Assembly: GCA_003024985.2 (NCBI GenBank)
Contig: PXIH01S0000050.1
Strand: one strand, 5' to 3'
DNA: 19,221 bases
DNA from: Euperipatoides rowelli
Lineage: Eukaryota; Onychophora; Udeonychophora; Euonychophora; Peripatopsidae
Shown: positions 1 through 9,692 of the stretch, piece after piece
Position numbering within the stretch: position 1 is the stretch's first letter
How the letters are laid out: every line of letters starts with the position of its first letter
The notes under the pieces: model-generated
Database searches by the model: none
What the model saw: the letters and a program-made list of their open reading frames with translations, nothing else
Told to the model about the DNA's origin: nothing
Program-made: the position numbers and the translations under genes

Positions 1-56
1 GGATACAAAAAATTATTTTAGGGGTTCCTCCATGAAAAAAAGGTTGAGAAGCACTG
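1..56. mobile_element. hAT-like element, terminal end only
   Basis: Read on the minus strand from position 56, the sequence begins CAGTGCTTCTCAACC, then a T-run, then GGAGGAACCCC. This CAGTG-type terminus with TTCTCAACC and a nearby G/C-rich patch is the typical end of hAT-superfamily elements and their MITEs (family knowledge). The rest of the element lies outside the window, so neither its size nor its target duplication can be confirmed. The next 8 bases, 57-64 (CATTAGCA), would be the expected duplication. The opposite terminus was not found inside the window. Confidence 0.7.
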
Positions 57-64
57 CATTAGCA

Positions 65-1136
65 TATCTTTGGAACTTATGAAATCAGTAAGCAATATCA
101 CATATTGATTTAGGCCTAAATTTTGTTTACTGTAGATGAAGTATAGTAGCATAATTCAGTTCAAATAGCAATGGCTCTAGAAATTATGGGGGTGGGGAAG
201 GTGATAATTGTTAAGCCACCATTTTTACTTTGATTCCAACGCAAAAAAGAAAAAAAGGCCATTTGCAACTAATTTTCTCCTTTAGTCATAGCTTTTTTTT
301 TAATTTTTATGGGTTCAACATATTTCAACTCATTTTTCAATCTATTTCAAGACATTTAATAACCCCCCCTGGATTCCAAATTTTGGGCTCCCTCCCTCCT
401 AAAATGCAAAATTTAAGTGAATCACCTTGCCTTAAAACCGCTTTGCTATTAATGTGTATAAAAAAATAAATTAAAATGGCTGATGCAATTGTTCATTATA
501 TATCCCTACCACTATCTGCTCTGAATAGTTGTAGCAATTTGTAACTTTAATGTATCTCTGATTACATTGAATTTAATGATGTTTTATGCCCAAAGTACTT
601 CTTGTATTTTAAATATTTTATCTCTCTATTACATCCTAATACAATAAATAATGTACAAATTCTCAAATAGCATGACCTGTCTATTAATTAATATTTAAAA
701 GACCAATGTATTGATTTTGTTTTTGAACGGTGAATAGACCAATTTCTCTGTAGATTTGTATAATTTGTCTGCTTTCTTAAAAGCATACCACTCATCCTCT
801 TTTCTTATTGATTACAAATTCACTAAATTGCAACAGAATGGAAATTCAGCAGAAATGAAGTAACCACAGATTAATTTTCCTTTTTTTTTTTCTTTTCATC
901 TACAAATGAATTTTTTCTTTCTTTTATGAATGAAAACTTTTCATATTTGAAGAAAAGACAAATCATTCAAAGTCATTCCGATGATAGATTATTATAGGAT
1001 TCTATTGGTTTAAATAGTTTCCCCCTTTTTTTTATTGCTACACAATATCTTGAAAGTTGATCTAAGAAAATAAAAATTCTTTAAATATTTTCAACTAGGT
1101 TAATATCATAACTCTCGTCTAAGCATAGTGTATAAT
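65..1136. other. AT-rich spacer without recognisable gene
   Basis: About 1.1 kb of AT-rich DNA with homopolymer T and A runs and a short C run near 363-370. The longest open frame (230-469, 79 codons) is low-complexity F/S/L-rich sequence with no motif I recognise, and it runs through T-rich tracts. I do not call it a gene. No RNA gene or clear repeat end is visible. Confidence 0.6.
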
Positions 1137-1226
1137 AACATAGGTCCTGAATTGAGAACGGGTATGACCTATGTTGGGTAATAACTGTTTCAAAAGAACA
1201 GTTACACCAGACTCTCTATGTGAGTC
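1137..1226. other. Three consecutive perfect stem-loops
   Basis: Hairpin 1 has a 10-bp stem AACATAGGTC/GACCTATGTT (1137-1146 and 1166-1175) with a 19-nt loop. Hairpin 2 has an 8-bp stem TAACTGTT/AACAGTTA (1182-1189 and 1197-1204) with a 7-nt loop. Hairpin 3 has a 5-bp stem GACTC/GAGTC (1210-1214 and 1222-1226) with a 7-nt loop. The gaps between them are 6 and 5 nt. They end about 30 bp before the left arm of the 1258-1915 repeat and could belong to its outer part or to an older element. A tRNA was considered and rejected: there is no TTCRA loop and no anticodon-type loop with T at position 33. Function is unknown. Confidence 0.5.
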
Positions 1227-1257
1227 GTTTCAACATTGGCAAATAAAGCCTAGTTTT

Positions 1258-1915
1258 ATTAGTGTCTAGGTATTAAACTTATCATTGCGCATTCCTCCCA
1301 AAACCCGTCATTGACAACCGTTAATTGAAAGGTTGGGCCAACAGAAGTTATGTCAATAATATCAAAATTGATGAAAAAAAAACTATATTGCCCCTCTTGA
1401 TTATCATAGGGTTGGGGCGTATTGAATTTCACATGTAGTTGGAGTTAGGGTTCAGGGCAGTAGTGGGATTCACTTTTTTTTAGGAAAGGGTTCTTCTCAT
1501 TACTCATGGACGGAATTCAAAAACCTTCTTCCCCAGAGAGATTATTTTAATTCTTTAACTACTAGTTGACACATGTGGGTGTGAACCTTGGCTGTGTCAT
1601 AATCAGGACTGTAGTCATAAAAAAAGGCACAGGTATGATGTTAATACTTGGGGGATCTGGCGGGTTTTTTATTTTTCCATTTGTTATTTTTAATTAAAAA
1701 AAATAAGATTAAAAGAAAAAATTAAAATTTTTAGGTGAAGGTTCTCTGAACTGTACAAATTTTAAGAAAGGGTTCTTGTGATCCCCACTGAATCCCATCA
1801 CTGCTTCAGGGTAAGGGTAAGGTTAGGACTTGAAATAATAAAAAAAAGACATCTGAGCCCATACGCCATTTATGAGGAATGCACAATGGTAGGTTTGATA
1901 CCCAGACGCTAGTCT
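1258..1915. repeat. Foldback-type repeat with about 37-bp imperfect inverted arms
   Basis: The left arm (about 1261-1297) and right arm (about 1874-1911) are inverted copies agreeing at roughly 31 of 37 positions, ending in a shared GCATTCCTC/GAGGAATGC. Without the inserted MITE (1458-1803) the unit is about 300 bp. Its core (about 1393-1457) contains CATAGGGTTGGGGC and TTAGGGTTCAGGG. It is clearly related, in inverse orientation, to the 169-bp tandem units at 14408-15082, including the shared junction GATTATCATAGGGTTGGGGC. It has no coding capacity. The superfamily is unassigned. A target duplication outside the arms could not be defined. Confidence 0.65.
1458..1803. mobile_element. hAT-type MITE, 346 bp, with 8-bp target duplication
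   Basis: The left end begins CAGTAGTGGGATTCA and the right end, read inward, begins CAGTGATGGGATTCA, giving 13 of 15 matching bases. Internally, AAAGGGTTCTTCTCAT and AAAGGGTTCTTGTGAT occur as same-strand copies near each end. Flanks are GTTCAGGG (1450-1457) and CTTCAGGG (1804-1811), an 8-bp duplication with one mismatch, as expected of hAT insertions. It contains no transposase frame, so it is non-autonomous. Its insertion splits the 1258-1915 repeat and is therefore younger than that repeat. Confidence 0.8.
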
Positions 1916-2456
1916 TGTTTTTCATTATCATTTTTTTCGTCATTGAGTAGTTTGCAATAAGTAAATTTAACAAAAAAAAAACCCATCCTAGTGCTTTAAT
2001 TTTTATTTATTTTGTAAAATTTGGGCCAAGTGTCACTTAATTAAAATAACTTTATTAAAATCAACTTTTTTGTGAAGATTATTAACTAATAAACATAGTA
2101 ATATGTTTATTTCATTTTTTTTTATCGCCTTAAAATGTCTGTTAAATGAAACGTTAGAAAAGATTTTTCTTTTATACAATACAATAAAAAAAAAAGTTAA
2201 TGTAATAGGTACAGGAACCTATCTCTTATATTTCAATGTATTCCTATGAAAACTTAATACTCAATTTGAGTAGTTTTGATTTGAGTTATATATTTTAGGA
2301 ATCAAACAATTCAAATCAAGGCTCCAGTGTAATGTGATTAATTATTTCGTAATGTTAGAAAATTCATAATAATTTGTACTCGTCCAAAAAGCTACCTGTA
2401 TAAAAAAATGTTGTAGCCCCAAGATTTAGGTTACCAGTTTCAAATGTAATAGATTA
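1916..2456. other. AT-rich spacer without recognisable gene
   Basis: About 540 bp with poly-A and poly-T runs. No open frame of note, no repeat arm and no RNA gene were seen. Confidence 0.6.
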
Positions 2457-2464
2457 TTTTAGAT

Positions 2465-3013
2465 CAGTAGTACTCATTATTTTTTTAGCGAGTACCTATA
2501 AAATAAAATCTGGATGTAAGAAGGGCCACACATATTATTACATGAGGTTAGGATGAAATTTAAAATCTAGCGTAAAAATACATTTATTAAACATTTAATC
2601 TAGAAAAATACAAGATACAACTTAAACTTGAAATATGAAACTGTGATATATTTTATATACTCTCAATCCTATTTGTAAACAATCAGTCGATTCTGCGATT
2701 ATTGAAACCCAATCAAACAGCACAACTACAAAATATGATCCAAACAGCGAAACACATTGTGTGTGAGCATTTACTTTCATACTAACATCAAACATACATT
2801 TTATGTACAGTTAAACACAAAAGTATCTCTACTCACCACAGAAAGCATTAAGCTAATCGTGGAGCAATAAAACAGCTCTTTATTATCTATTTTTTTCAGA
2901 TAAGAGCATTTTTGCATACTTTTTTGTTACAAACTGAAATTTAATCAAGGGCCGCATGTTGTATAATATGAAAAGGCCACAAGTAGTCCAGGGTTGCAAA
3001 TTGATAATGACTG
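2465..3013. mobile_element. Non-autonomous hAT-like element, about 549 bp
   Basis: The left end starts CAGTAGTACTCATTAT. The right end, read inward, starts CAGTCATTATCAATTTG. The two share CAGT and CATTAT, with a few extra bases in the left copy. A GGGCCACA-type block (about 2522 on the left, and its counterpart near 2950-2980 on the right) is of the kind often seen inside hAT ends. Flanking 8-mers are TTTTAGAT (2457-2464) and CTTTAGAG (3014-3021), matching at 6 of 8 positions, which suggests an old duplication. There is no coding capacity. The ends are less alike than in the 1458-1803 MITE, so the call is less certain. Confidence 0.6.
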
Positions 3014-3021
3014 CTTTAGAG

Positions 3022-4483
3022 ATTTTATTTTAAGCACAAACCAAAGTTAATAGTTAAAAATAAGTTTTTAATAATTTATTTATTTATTTAAACATTAATA
3101 AATTAAAGTATGGAAATATGTGGTATCATTCCAGGAATTATTACGTAGCATTGTCAGACTTCGATTAACTAAGGAACAGTTGCCTGCTACTTAAATATAG
3201 CCTAATATCCCGGGATGTCAGGGCAGACTAATTTTATAATTAATTAACATAAGGCAAAACCTTGTGAAACAACAATGCTGAATCAAGCTTCTAATGGAAA
3301 GAACGGGTGGACAGTAAACTCTTGTGTTGAATGCGCTTATGAAAAAAACGGAAGTCAAAAGCATAGACATTTCCTATGTTTTCTGTATTAACCAATCGGC
3401 TAATGAATTGATCTGATTCAGCACTGTTTGCATTCAGTGAATTGCTTTACAGTAGTATATCTCATCTGTCGAGAAGTTTCCGAATGTGAATGATTGAAAA
3501 TTTCATTTCTGCCATTTATTTGATCACTTTACAACATCTTTATCGCACTTTGACAAGTCAACACTAAAGTATATGTATTGCCACTCACACTTTATTTAGA
3601 AAAGGTTAATTTTTTTCATTTTTTATAGTTTTAAAATCAGTAAAAAGTAACAAATTAATTATCTCCTCTCCTTAATGTTAGCGTATGAGCATGAGGGCGC
3701 GAATGTCCAACAGTGCCTATAAAAAATTATCCTAAATTATATCTTAATGGGTAGAGGTAAAATTTTCATTAAAAATAAAAATTTAAACATTAAATTTAAA
3801 GTAAAATTTATGTGTTAAATTACCTAGAAAAGTGATCTTCATTAGTCCCTAAACGCCCCGAGCAAATTCTGGTATTGCATGGGTGAAAAATTAATTCTGA
3901 CAAAGTTTTAACACCTGTATATTATTTATAGGTATGAATGCCAGACATTAATCATCTTGATTTTAAAATAATAGGATGACATAAGGAAAAAAATGATCAA
4001 AACCATGTTTCTTTCTCAACTATACAAATATAAAATAATGGCCATTTATCTCTGCAGGGAATCAAATTACTGCTACCAGAAGATTTAAAATATGCACGTT
4101 TAGGGTAAAAATCAGAAAAAATATATATATATAATTTTTTTTTTTCTACTTTTAAACATTTAAATAATTATTTTACTAATTCAGGCTATATTTCATTCAA
4201 AAATTTCATTAAAACCATTAATATTAGCTGATAAAACACTGGAAGGAAATATAAAACATTGCTATTTTGCCATAGTGTGTGGGAGTTCCTTGTTTATGCC
4301 TATTCACATAAATCTTTTACATGTAAACATCTATATTCTCTACAGCCTTTTTTCTAATAAGGATAACCCTTGGTTTTCCAAATAGGCCCTAAACAGTCAA
4401 ATAACACATAAATTTATCCAGATATAGGCTTTCAAAGTTAGTGGGGACATTTTTACCATTAAAAGGATATGGTGCCATTTTGA
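3022..4483. other. AT-rich spacer without recognisable gene
   Basis: About 1.46 kb of AT-rich sequence. It holds a TTTATTTATTTATTT stretch near 3076-3091, resembling a LINE-type tail but with no LINE sequence beside it, and a short AT run at 4121-4132. No frame, RNA gene or terminal repeat that I can support. Confidence 0.55.
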
Positions 4484-5354
4484 AAAATGTGGGCTATAAT
4501 AACTGTGTTATATAACCTGTGGGATGTGGATGTCTGTAAGGAGGAATTTGGTCCAACTGCATTTTCAAGGTAGTGGTGATCGGGGATGGTTGTCACAGTT
4601 TTCGCATTTTTATTTTTCAAAATTCTATTGCAAGTAATATTTACCTTTTCTTGATTGATTCTGTAAGTCTAATACTTTGGGTACAACTTACCAAAGAACT
4701 GAAGTTGTGAACAAAGTGGAAATATTTTATTTTAAATTTTGAAAAAGCCTAGACAACTGTGACCAGCAACCCCACCTCTGGGGCTGGTTGTCTCGAGCAT
4801 CGGGGTTGGATGTCCAATGACTTTTAATTACAAAATGCTAATTTAAATAATTTTAATTTCATCAGGAATCTAAGGTGATGAAATTAAAAGCAGGTACTAA
4901 TTAATAGCAGTTACAAATTAAAACATGAGTAAATGTTAAAAAAAAAATCTCAACTTAGGGGAAGTGGGGGGAATACTGTGGTGTGGGTAATACTGCACAT
5001 CAAAGTTTTTCATATTACGTGATAAAATTAATAAATATATCTAGTACTTCCCTGTTCTGATTGCAATATGTACCAATAATTGATATAAATAATCTTGAAA
5101 TTTTTTTTTTATAAATGTGCAAGAGTGGAAATATGAAAAATCAAATATTTAACAATTTTTTGGCTTAAGAAAATAAGAGAATTAGCTATTTTTTTTCAAT
5201 AATTTTTAGTCAAATATATTCTTAAACGGTAGTGTTTAAAGAATGCTTTTACTTCATTAAGATGAAATGTTTGCCTCTACGTATAAATTAATATTCAAAA
5301 CACGAATGGGGGTAAAACCGTGTTACACCAATGGGGTAATACCATGGTCTAATC

Positions 5355-5398
5355 ATATTATTATTATTATGGTAATTATTATTATTATCCTTTTTTAA
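5355..5398. repeat. ATT/TAT simple repeat
   Basis: Two runs of ATT triplets separated by a few bases, inside the 4958-6252 element. Confidence 0.7.
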
Positions 5399-5570
5399 TA
5401 TTTAATCTTTGAAAATCAACTTAATATGATAAAATTCTTTAATCTCTGACAATTGCATGTTCGTAAATAATATTTTGACACAAAATGCGTATTTTATTAC
5501 AAAACAAAATAATTGGGAAAAGTTAAAAGAAAGTTACATTAGTATTTGCGGTATCAGATGGAATTATGTT

Positions 5571-5858
5571 AATATTTAAAAATCTATAACAGATAGAAAA
5601 AACTTAAACGATATTTTTTGTTCTACATTTATCAGCAATTTAACTATATATAAAAAAAAATTCCGACAAACAGATTTATTTTTATGATTTTATTTCTAAA
5701 ATGTCGTGATACAATATACATTCGTAATATATTATTTTAAATATTTTAAAATCTATAAAAGATAGAAAAAAACTTAAATAGTATTTTTTGTTCTACATTT
5801 TATCAACAATTTATCTATATAAAAAAAATTCCAACAAACAGATTTTTTATATGATTAT
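5571..5858 (+). repeat. Two direct copies of an approximately 120-bp AT-rich unit
   Basis: About 5571-5690 and 5741-5858 share long stretches, including AATCTATAA, AGATAGAAAAAA, ATTTTTTGTTCTACATTT and CAAACAGATTT, with small indels. Start-to-start spacing is about 170 bp. They lie in the middle of the 4958-6252 transposon and so form its internal core repeat. Non-coding. Confidence 0.75.
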
Positions 5859-7337
5859 TAATATAAAAGTCGGCTATAAAAAAACCCAGTTCATCTTACA
5901 TTTCATTGCTGTTTCTCTATCGTTAGAGATAGAATTTTTTGATTTTGATTTTTGAAATCTGCATTAAATTGTGATTTTAAAAATGTATAGGTTTATTCTT
6001 AAATGTTTTATTATATTTGTATTAGGCTATCTAAAAATCAATGCACGGTTTTACCCCCATCCAACATGGTATTACCCCGAGGTGGGGGGAATACCGTGAA
6101 AATGACATTTTGTACTATTTTCAATATTTACTAAATTTGATATTGTTTTTCAGGAAATGTGTATATACATTTAAAAGTAGGATAACTAAGGATCATTTTC
6201 ATGTATAAACATCGAATCTTGCTTAGGTGCGTGGTATTCCCCCCACTTCCCCTAACATAATTGAATAAATTATATTGCACAATTATATATTCAAGATGAG
6301 AAATATTTCAATTTTGATTTGTTTATGAAGAAACAGGAAAATGTTTACATAAAGAAATTATCAATTGTTATATTTGTGAATAAGATTTTTATAGCATTTT
6401 GTTTCTATTTGTGACAACCAACCCCAATCTGACATCTTAGATAAAATAGACTACCTAGAAAAGTTACAATGCCATGTGTTCTAAATAAGCATGACAAAAT
6501 ATGACTATATGTTTGCCCTATATGTACACCTAATATTCATTACAATAGTGTAAACTTTAAAAAACAGAAATAGCCTAAATTAAAAACTTAAGTAAAATTT
6601 AGTTATCATGCAAAAAATTAGAAAACTTGACCAAAAGATCACACCTATAATTTTACAGTCACTCTGTTAACAAAAACCAACTCAAAATGACTGACTGCAA
6701 GTCTTTATGTAAGCTAAGCCCTCTATTCCATCTAGTGACTGGGGTATAAACTTTCTGACAACTAACTCATGTGACAACTAGCCCCGGTTTCCCACATTGA
6801 AAAAAAAAATGTAAAAAAAATAAGTGTATAAAATATACTCCTACCAAAAAAAAAAATAAACAAATAAATGCTTATCAAATCATTATACAGTAATATCATT
6901 AAGGTATGGTTTTGTTTCTTTTTTTTTTTGTTAACCTGAAATTTGTCCTGATTTATTTATTTATTTAAACAAAAACAACGGCCCAAGGACCTATTACAGT
7001 TTTGTTGGTGTAAATTAATAAAAGAGCACTTTGAGATTTTTACGCATAAGATAAATATTAAAGTTAAATACAAAAATAAAATTTAGCAGTTAAACGGTAT
7101 AATAAACAAATATTCTAAAATTAGAACATTTTAGTAAGGAGATAAAATAAGATAATAAGCAAAAGGAATAAACTAAGTACATTAAATTATAAGTTACAAA
7201 TACAATATCAAATAATTCATAATGATTGCAGATACAGTAACAGAATAAACAATGAAAATAATGGATCTGAAATAAGAGAACCAAAAATTGAATACAATAA
7301 AGTTATATATCAGAAAAATGTCAAAGAGTTGGAAAAT

Positions 7338-9440
7338 TTAATAGAGTGTACGAAACTCACTGAAAGGAATATCAAACCTATCTATACCATAAAGGTTACA
7401 AACCTTAATAGAGTAAACAATGGGATCATGAAGAATAATATTGTTTCTTGAAAAGGGAATATCAAAGATTAAGGGGAATCTGGTATGATGAAATTGTGTA
7501 CAGTGAGGAGTAATAGAGTTTTAAAGGATATCACAATCAATATTAGAATTGATCAGATTGTATAATAAATTCAAGGAAAACAAGGTACGCCTATGTTCGA
7601 GGGTAGTAATTTTAAAAGTACACATAACTTGATAAGACAGACGGATAGTGTTAAGTTTAAATTTACGAGAAAGATAAAGAAAAACAAGTATTGCACGCGT
7701 TCAAGTTTCCATTTGTGAGATTTAGAGCAGTGCTGTAAAAGCGGGGAGCAATACTCCAAAACAGGTCTAATTAAAGTGATATATATCTGTATAATAAGTT
7801 TACAATTATAGACACCCACACATAATTTTTAAGATAACCCAGAAGCCTAGAAGATTTAAGTGTAATATTATTCGCGTGATGTTAGCGCCTTCAATTGCTG
7901 CTTTCATTAAATTGTAAATAGTTTTTGATTTTGTATATATATATATATATATTTTAATTTTGTGCTTATTATTTTTTTTAATATTTTAATATATCTGGAG
8001 ACACAAATAAGATTTGCTTTTGGATTCGCAGTGGACTTATTAATGTACCGTACATCAAACTTTGCTGTAGCGATGGTTTAGGCTTTTCTAGTGGCCCTTG
8101 ATGTTTTGAGCTTTTGGTGATATCTTCGATTTGTTTTGATACTTAATTATTTATTCAGAATCATGAATAATTAATTTTGCTTATTATTATTTATATTATC
8201 CCAAACTTTAATTTTTAAGCATAATTTTTATGGAAATAGCAATAACTTTCACCGTGAAAGAGCTGGGTCCCTCAACTTTGAATTATGTTTGTTGAAACTT
8301 TCAAAATGTTGTGTCGTAAGTTTTAAGGAATTTTGATTCCTCTGCAAGGGATATATTGTGTTTTATTGACAACACCTGGATTGTGAGACTATGAAGTGAA
8401 TTGAAGTCTAAGAAGTTTTCACCTGGATTTTTTTAATAATGATCTGAAATAGCAATATCTTTTAATAGTGATCGTTAAGCGGATGTCATCTTAAGTGCCT
8501 TGAAAAGTTGAAAGAAATTGAACTTGTACAATGTTGAATAGTTTTCATCTGGAATATATACTGTACGTGGATATATTAATTTTGGTCTTGTGTTAAGGGA
8601 CTATGCTCTAATGTGGTGTTTTTGTTTGCTGACATTTATCATTGTGTTTATTTATTTCCAATCTTTCCAATATCCTTCGGGGCTATGGCCTTTTTATCAT
8701 GTTGCAATAATGTTGAATTTGAATTCAAAGCAACAATCAAATTATTTTGCATTATGTGGGGATAATTTTTATCGTGTTAAAATTATTTATATATATTTGT
8801 GAATAAACGTAACCATAAATAACAATACGTTCAGAAACAGTGAGAGATGCTGTTAAAGTAAAACCTAAATCCTTTATAGTTGAAGTGTTGGTTAGAGGTT
8901 GATTGTCAAGTGTATAGTTGAAAATAAGAGAAGTTTTATTATTAGAATAAGAGGGCCCACTTAGCACACCAAGACATAAAAATAGATAAATCAGTTTGAA
9001 GGAGGAGCTAGTCATTCACAGATTTGACCACTGAATAAATTTTACAGTCATCACATATATAAGAACATTAGTATTTAAATAATCAGGAAGATCATTGATA
9101 TATAAATTGAAAAGGAGTGACCCAATGATAGAACCTTGTATTACACCGGAGATTTCATTAGATTGGTATGAATAAGTGTTACCGGTACACATTTTTACCA
9201 TCTGAATTCTATTAGACGAATAACTCTTAATAAATCTCAAGGCACTAGATGATATATTATAAGATTTAATTTATAAATGAGCAGATCATGATTAACACTG
9301 GCAAAAGCTTTTGAGAAATCGAGGTAGACAGCATCAACCTGAAAACCTATAGATAAATGGGAAGAAAGATACTGTATAAATACTGATAAATTAGTGAGAG
9401 TAGATTGACCTTTAAGGAATCCATGTTGGTAAATAGAGAG
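7338..9440 (-). pseudogene. LINE reverse transcriptase, broken
   Basis: Pieces of one reverse transcriptase are found in order on the minus strand. At 9440-9400, YQHGFLKGQST is the usual start of the finger region. At about 9330-9300, VDAVYLDFSKAF is catalytic motif A with its Asp present. At 9240-9080, RIQMV is followed by SGVIQGSIIGSLLFNLYIND, the primer-grip-side block before motif C. At 9058-9044 the catalytic aspartate motif has lost one base, so the open frame reads through it without the Asp pair. At about 8915-8815, the thumb block contains KDLGF. After a foreign insert, 7819-7700 gives LIRPVLEYCSP and LERVQ. At 7460-7338, DIPFSEFR closes the protein before a TAA. Stops and frame changes lie between pieces. 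It cannot be functional. Confidence 0.85.
7895..8815. other. Foreign insert splitting the LINE (boundaries approximate)
   Basis: The LINE protein is recognisable up to about 8815 (thumb block) and again below about 7880 (LLGF then LIRPVLEY), with only about 20-30 residues expected between. The roughly 0.9 kb in the gap is not LINE-like. It has an AT dinucleotide run at 7934-7952, a 9-bp inverted repeat TTAATTATT/AATAATTAA near 8145-8176, and AATAAA near 8803. The open frame at 8590-8802 is hydrophobic and AT-driven, with no recognised motif. I see no convincing terminal repeats, so the insert is not classified. Confidence 0.5.
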
Positions 9441-9560
9441 TCAAGTTTAATGATAGGGTATATTTTAATCATCAAGAAATCTGGCGACTCTAATTCAAGG
9501 GTGGTATCCAAATTTTTAAATTTTGTTTTTTGCAGTACCGATATGCATTTTTGACTATGG

Positions 9561-9605
9561 TAGGCTATATGCTCATTATAGGCTATATGATCGTTATAGG
9601 CTGGA
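9561..9605 (+). repeat. 18-bp tandem repeat, about 2.4 copies
   Basis: TAGGCTATATG followed by CTCATTA or ATCGTTA, with repeats starting at 9561, 9579 and 9597. It lies in the spacer between the LINE and the transposon at 9693. Confidence 0.7.
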
Positions 9606-9692
9606 TATTTCTAGCTGGGATTAACACAATTTTTTTTAATATGCTACTTTTTAATTGAAATATTTTGATTTTTTATGCCCATCTTCTACTTA

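Larger units (their letters stand above)
4958..6252. mobile_element. Non-autonomous DNA transposon, 1295 bp, 19-bp perfect TIRs
   Basis: Both ends read inward as GGGGAAGTGGGGGGAATAC with no mismatch. The immediate flanks are TTA on the left and TAA on the right, which fits a TA target duplication (4956-4957 and 6253-6254) or a 22-bp inverted repeat starting TTAGGGG. Related motifs recur inside: GTGGGTAATACTGCAC at 4983-4998, GGGGGTAAAACCGTG near 5310, GGGGTAATACCATGG near 5333, inverted copies near 6044-6075, and a forward copy near 6082-6098. There is no transposase frame. The superfamily is uncertain; a TA duplication would suit Tc1/mariner-like or related groups, but the G-rich end is not one I can name. 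Confidence 0.75.
4484..6799. repeat. Foldback-like repeat with iterated GGGG..TGGTTGTCAC motifs (old, ends approximate)
   Basis: Copies of a motif close to GGGGYTGGTTGTCACA occur forward on the left (about 4580-4597, 4780-4792, and a weaker one at 4802-4814) and inverted on the right (about 6410-6425 and 6769-6786). One extra inverted copy at about 4752-4772 forms a hairpin with the 4780 copy. The extreme right end, read inward, begins CAATGTGGGAAACCGGGG. The left end has AAATGTGGGC followed by a degraded match. This arrangement of subterminal motifs facing inward is typical of non-autonomous DNA transposons. No target duplication is resolvable because both flanks are A-rich. It is interrupted by the element at 4958-6252. 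Confidence 0.45.
6951..9440 (-). mobile_element. Decayed, 5'-truncated LINE (non-LTR retrotransposon)
   Basis: On the minus strand a reverse-transcriptase gene runs from about 9440 down to 7338. It is followed by about 370 bp of untranslated sequence and ends in an (ATTT)n tail on the plus strand (AAAT repeats on the element's own strand) at 6951-6968, a usual LINE 3' end. The sequence before the tail, read 5'-3' on the minus strand, includes GGTCCTTGGGCCGTTG. No endonuclease domain or first ORF is visible upstream, so the copy is 5'-truncated or eroded. Motif style suggests the broad Jockey/CR1 group, but the clade is not determined. About 0.9 kb of unrelated sequence (roughly 7895-8815) interrupts it. 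Confidence 0.8.

Noticed and set aside
230-469. 79-codon open frame
   Set aside because: Low-complexity, T-rich translation without a domain; poly-T and C runs make the frame a composition effect.
1137-1226. tRNA or histone-type stem-loop
   Set aside because: Loop sequences do not match the TTCRA or anticodon loop rules, and the stems do not match the histone 3' stem-loop.
7090-7284. 64-codon minus-strand open frame rich in F, Y, L and C
   Set aside because: Lies in the 3' untranslated part of the LINE, after the reverse transcriptase stop at 7338; composition effect.
8590-8802. 70-codon plus-strand hydrophobic frame
   Set aside because: AT-driven hydrophobic translation inside the unclassified insert; no signal or family recognised.
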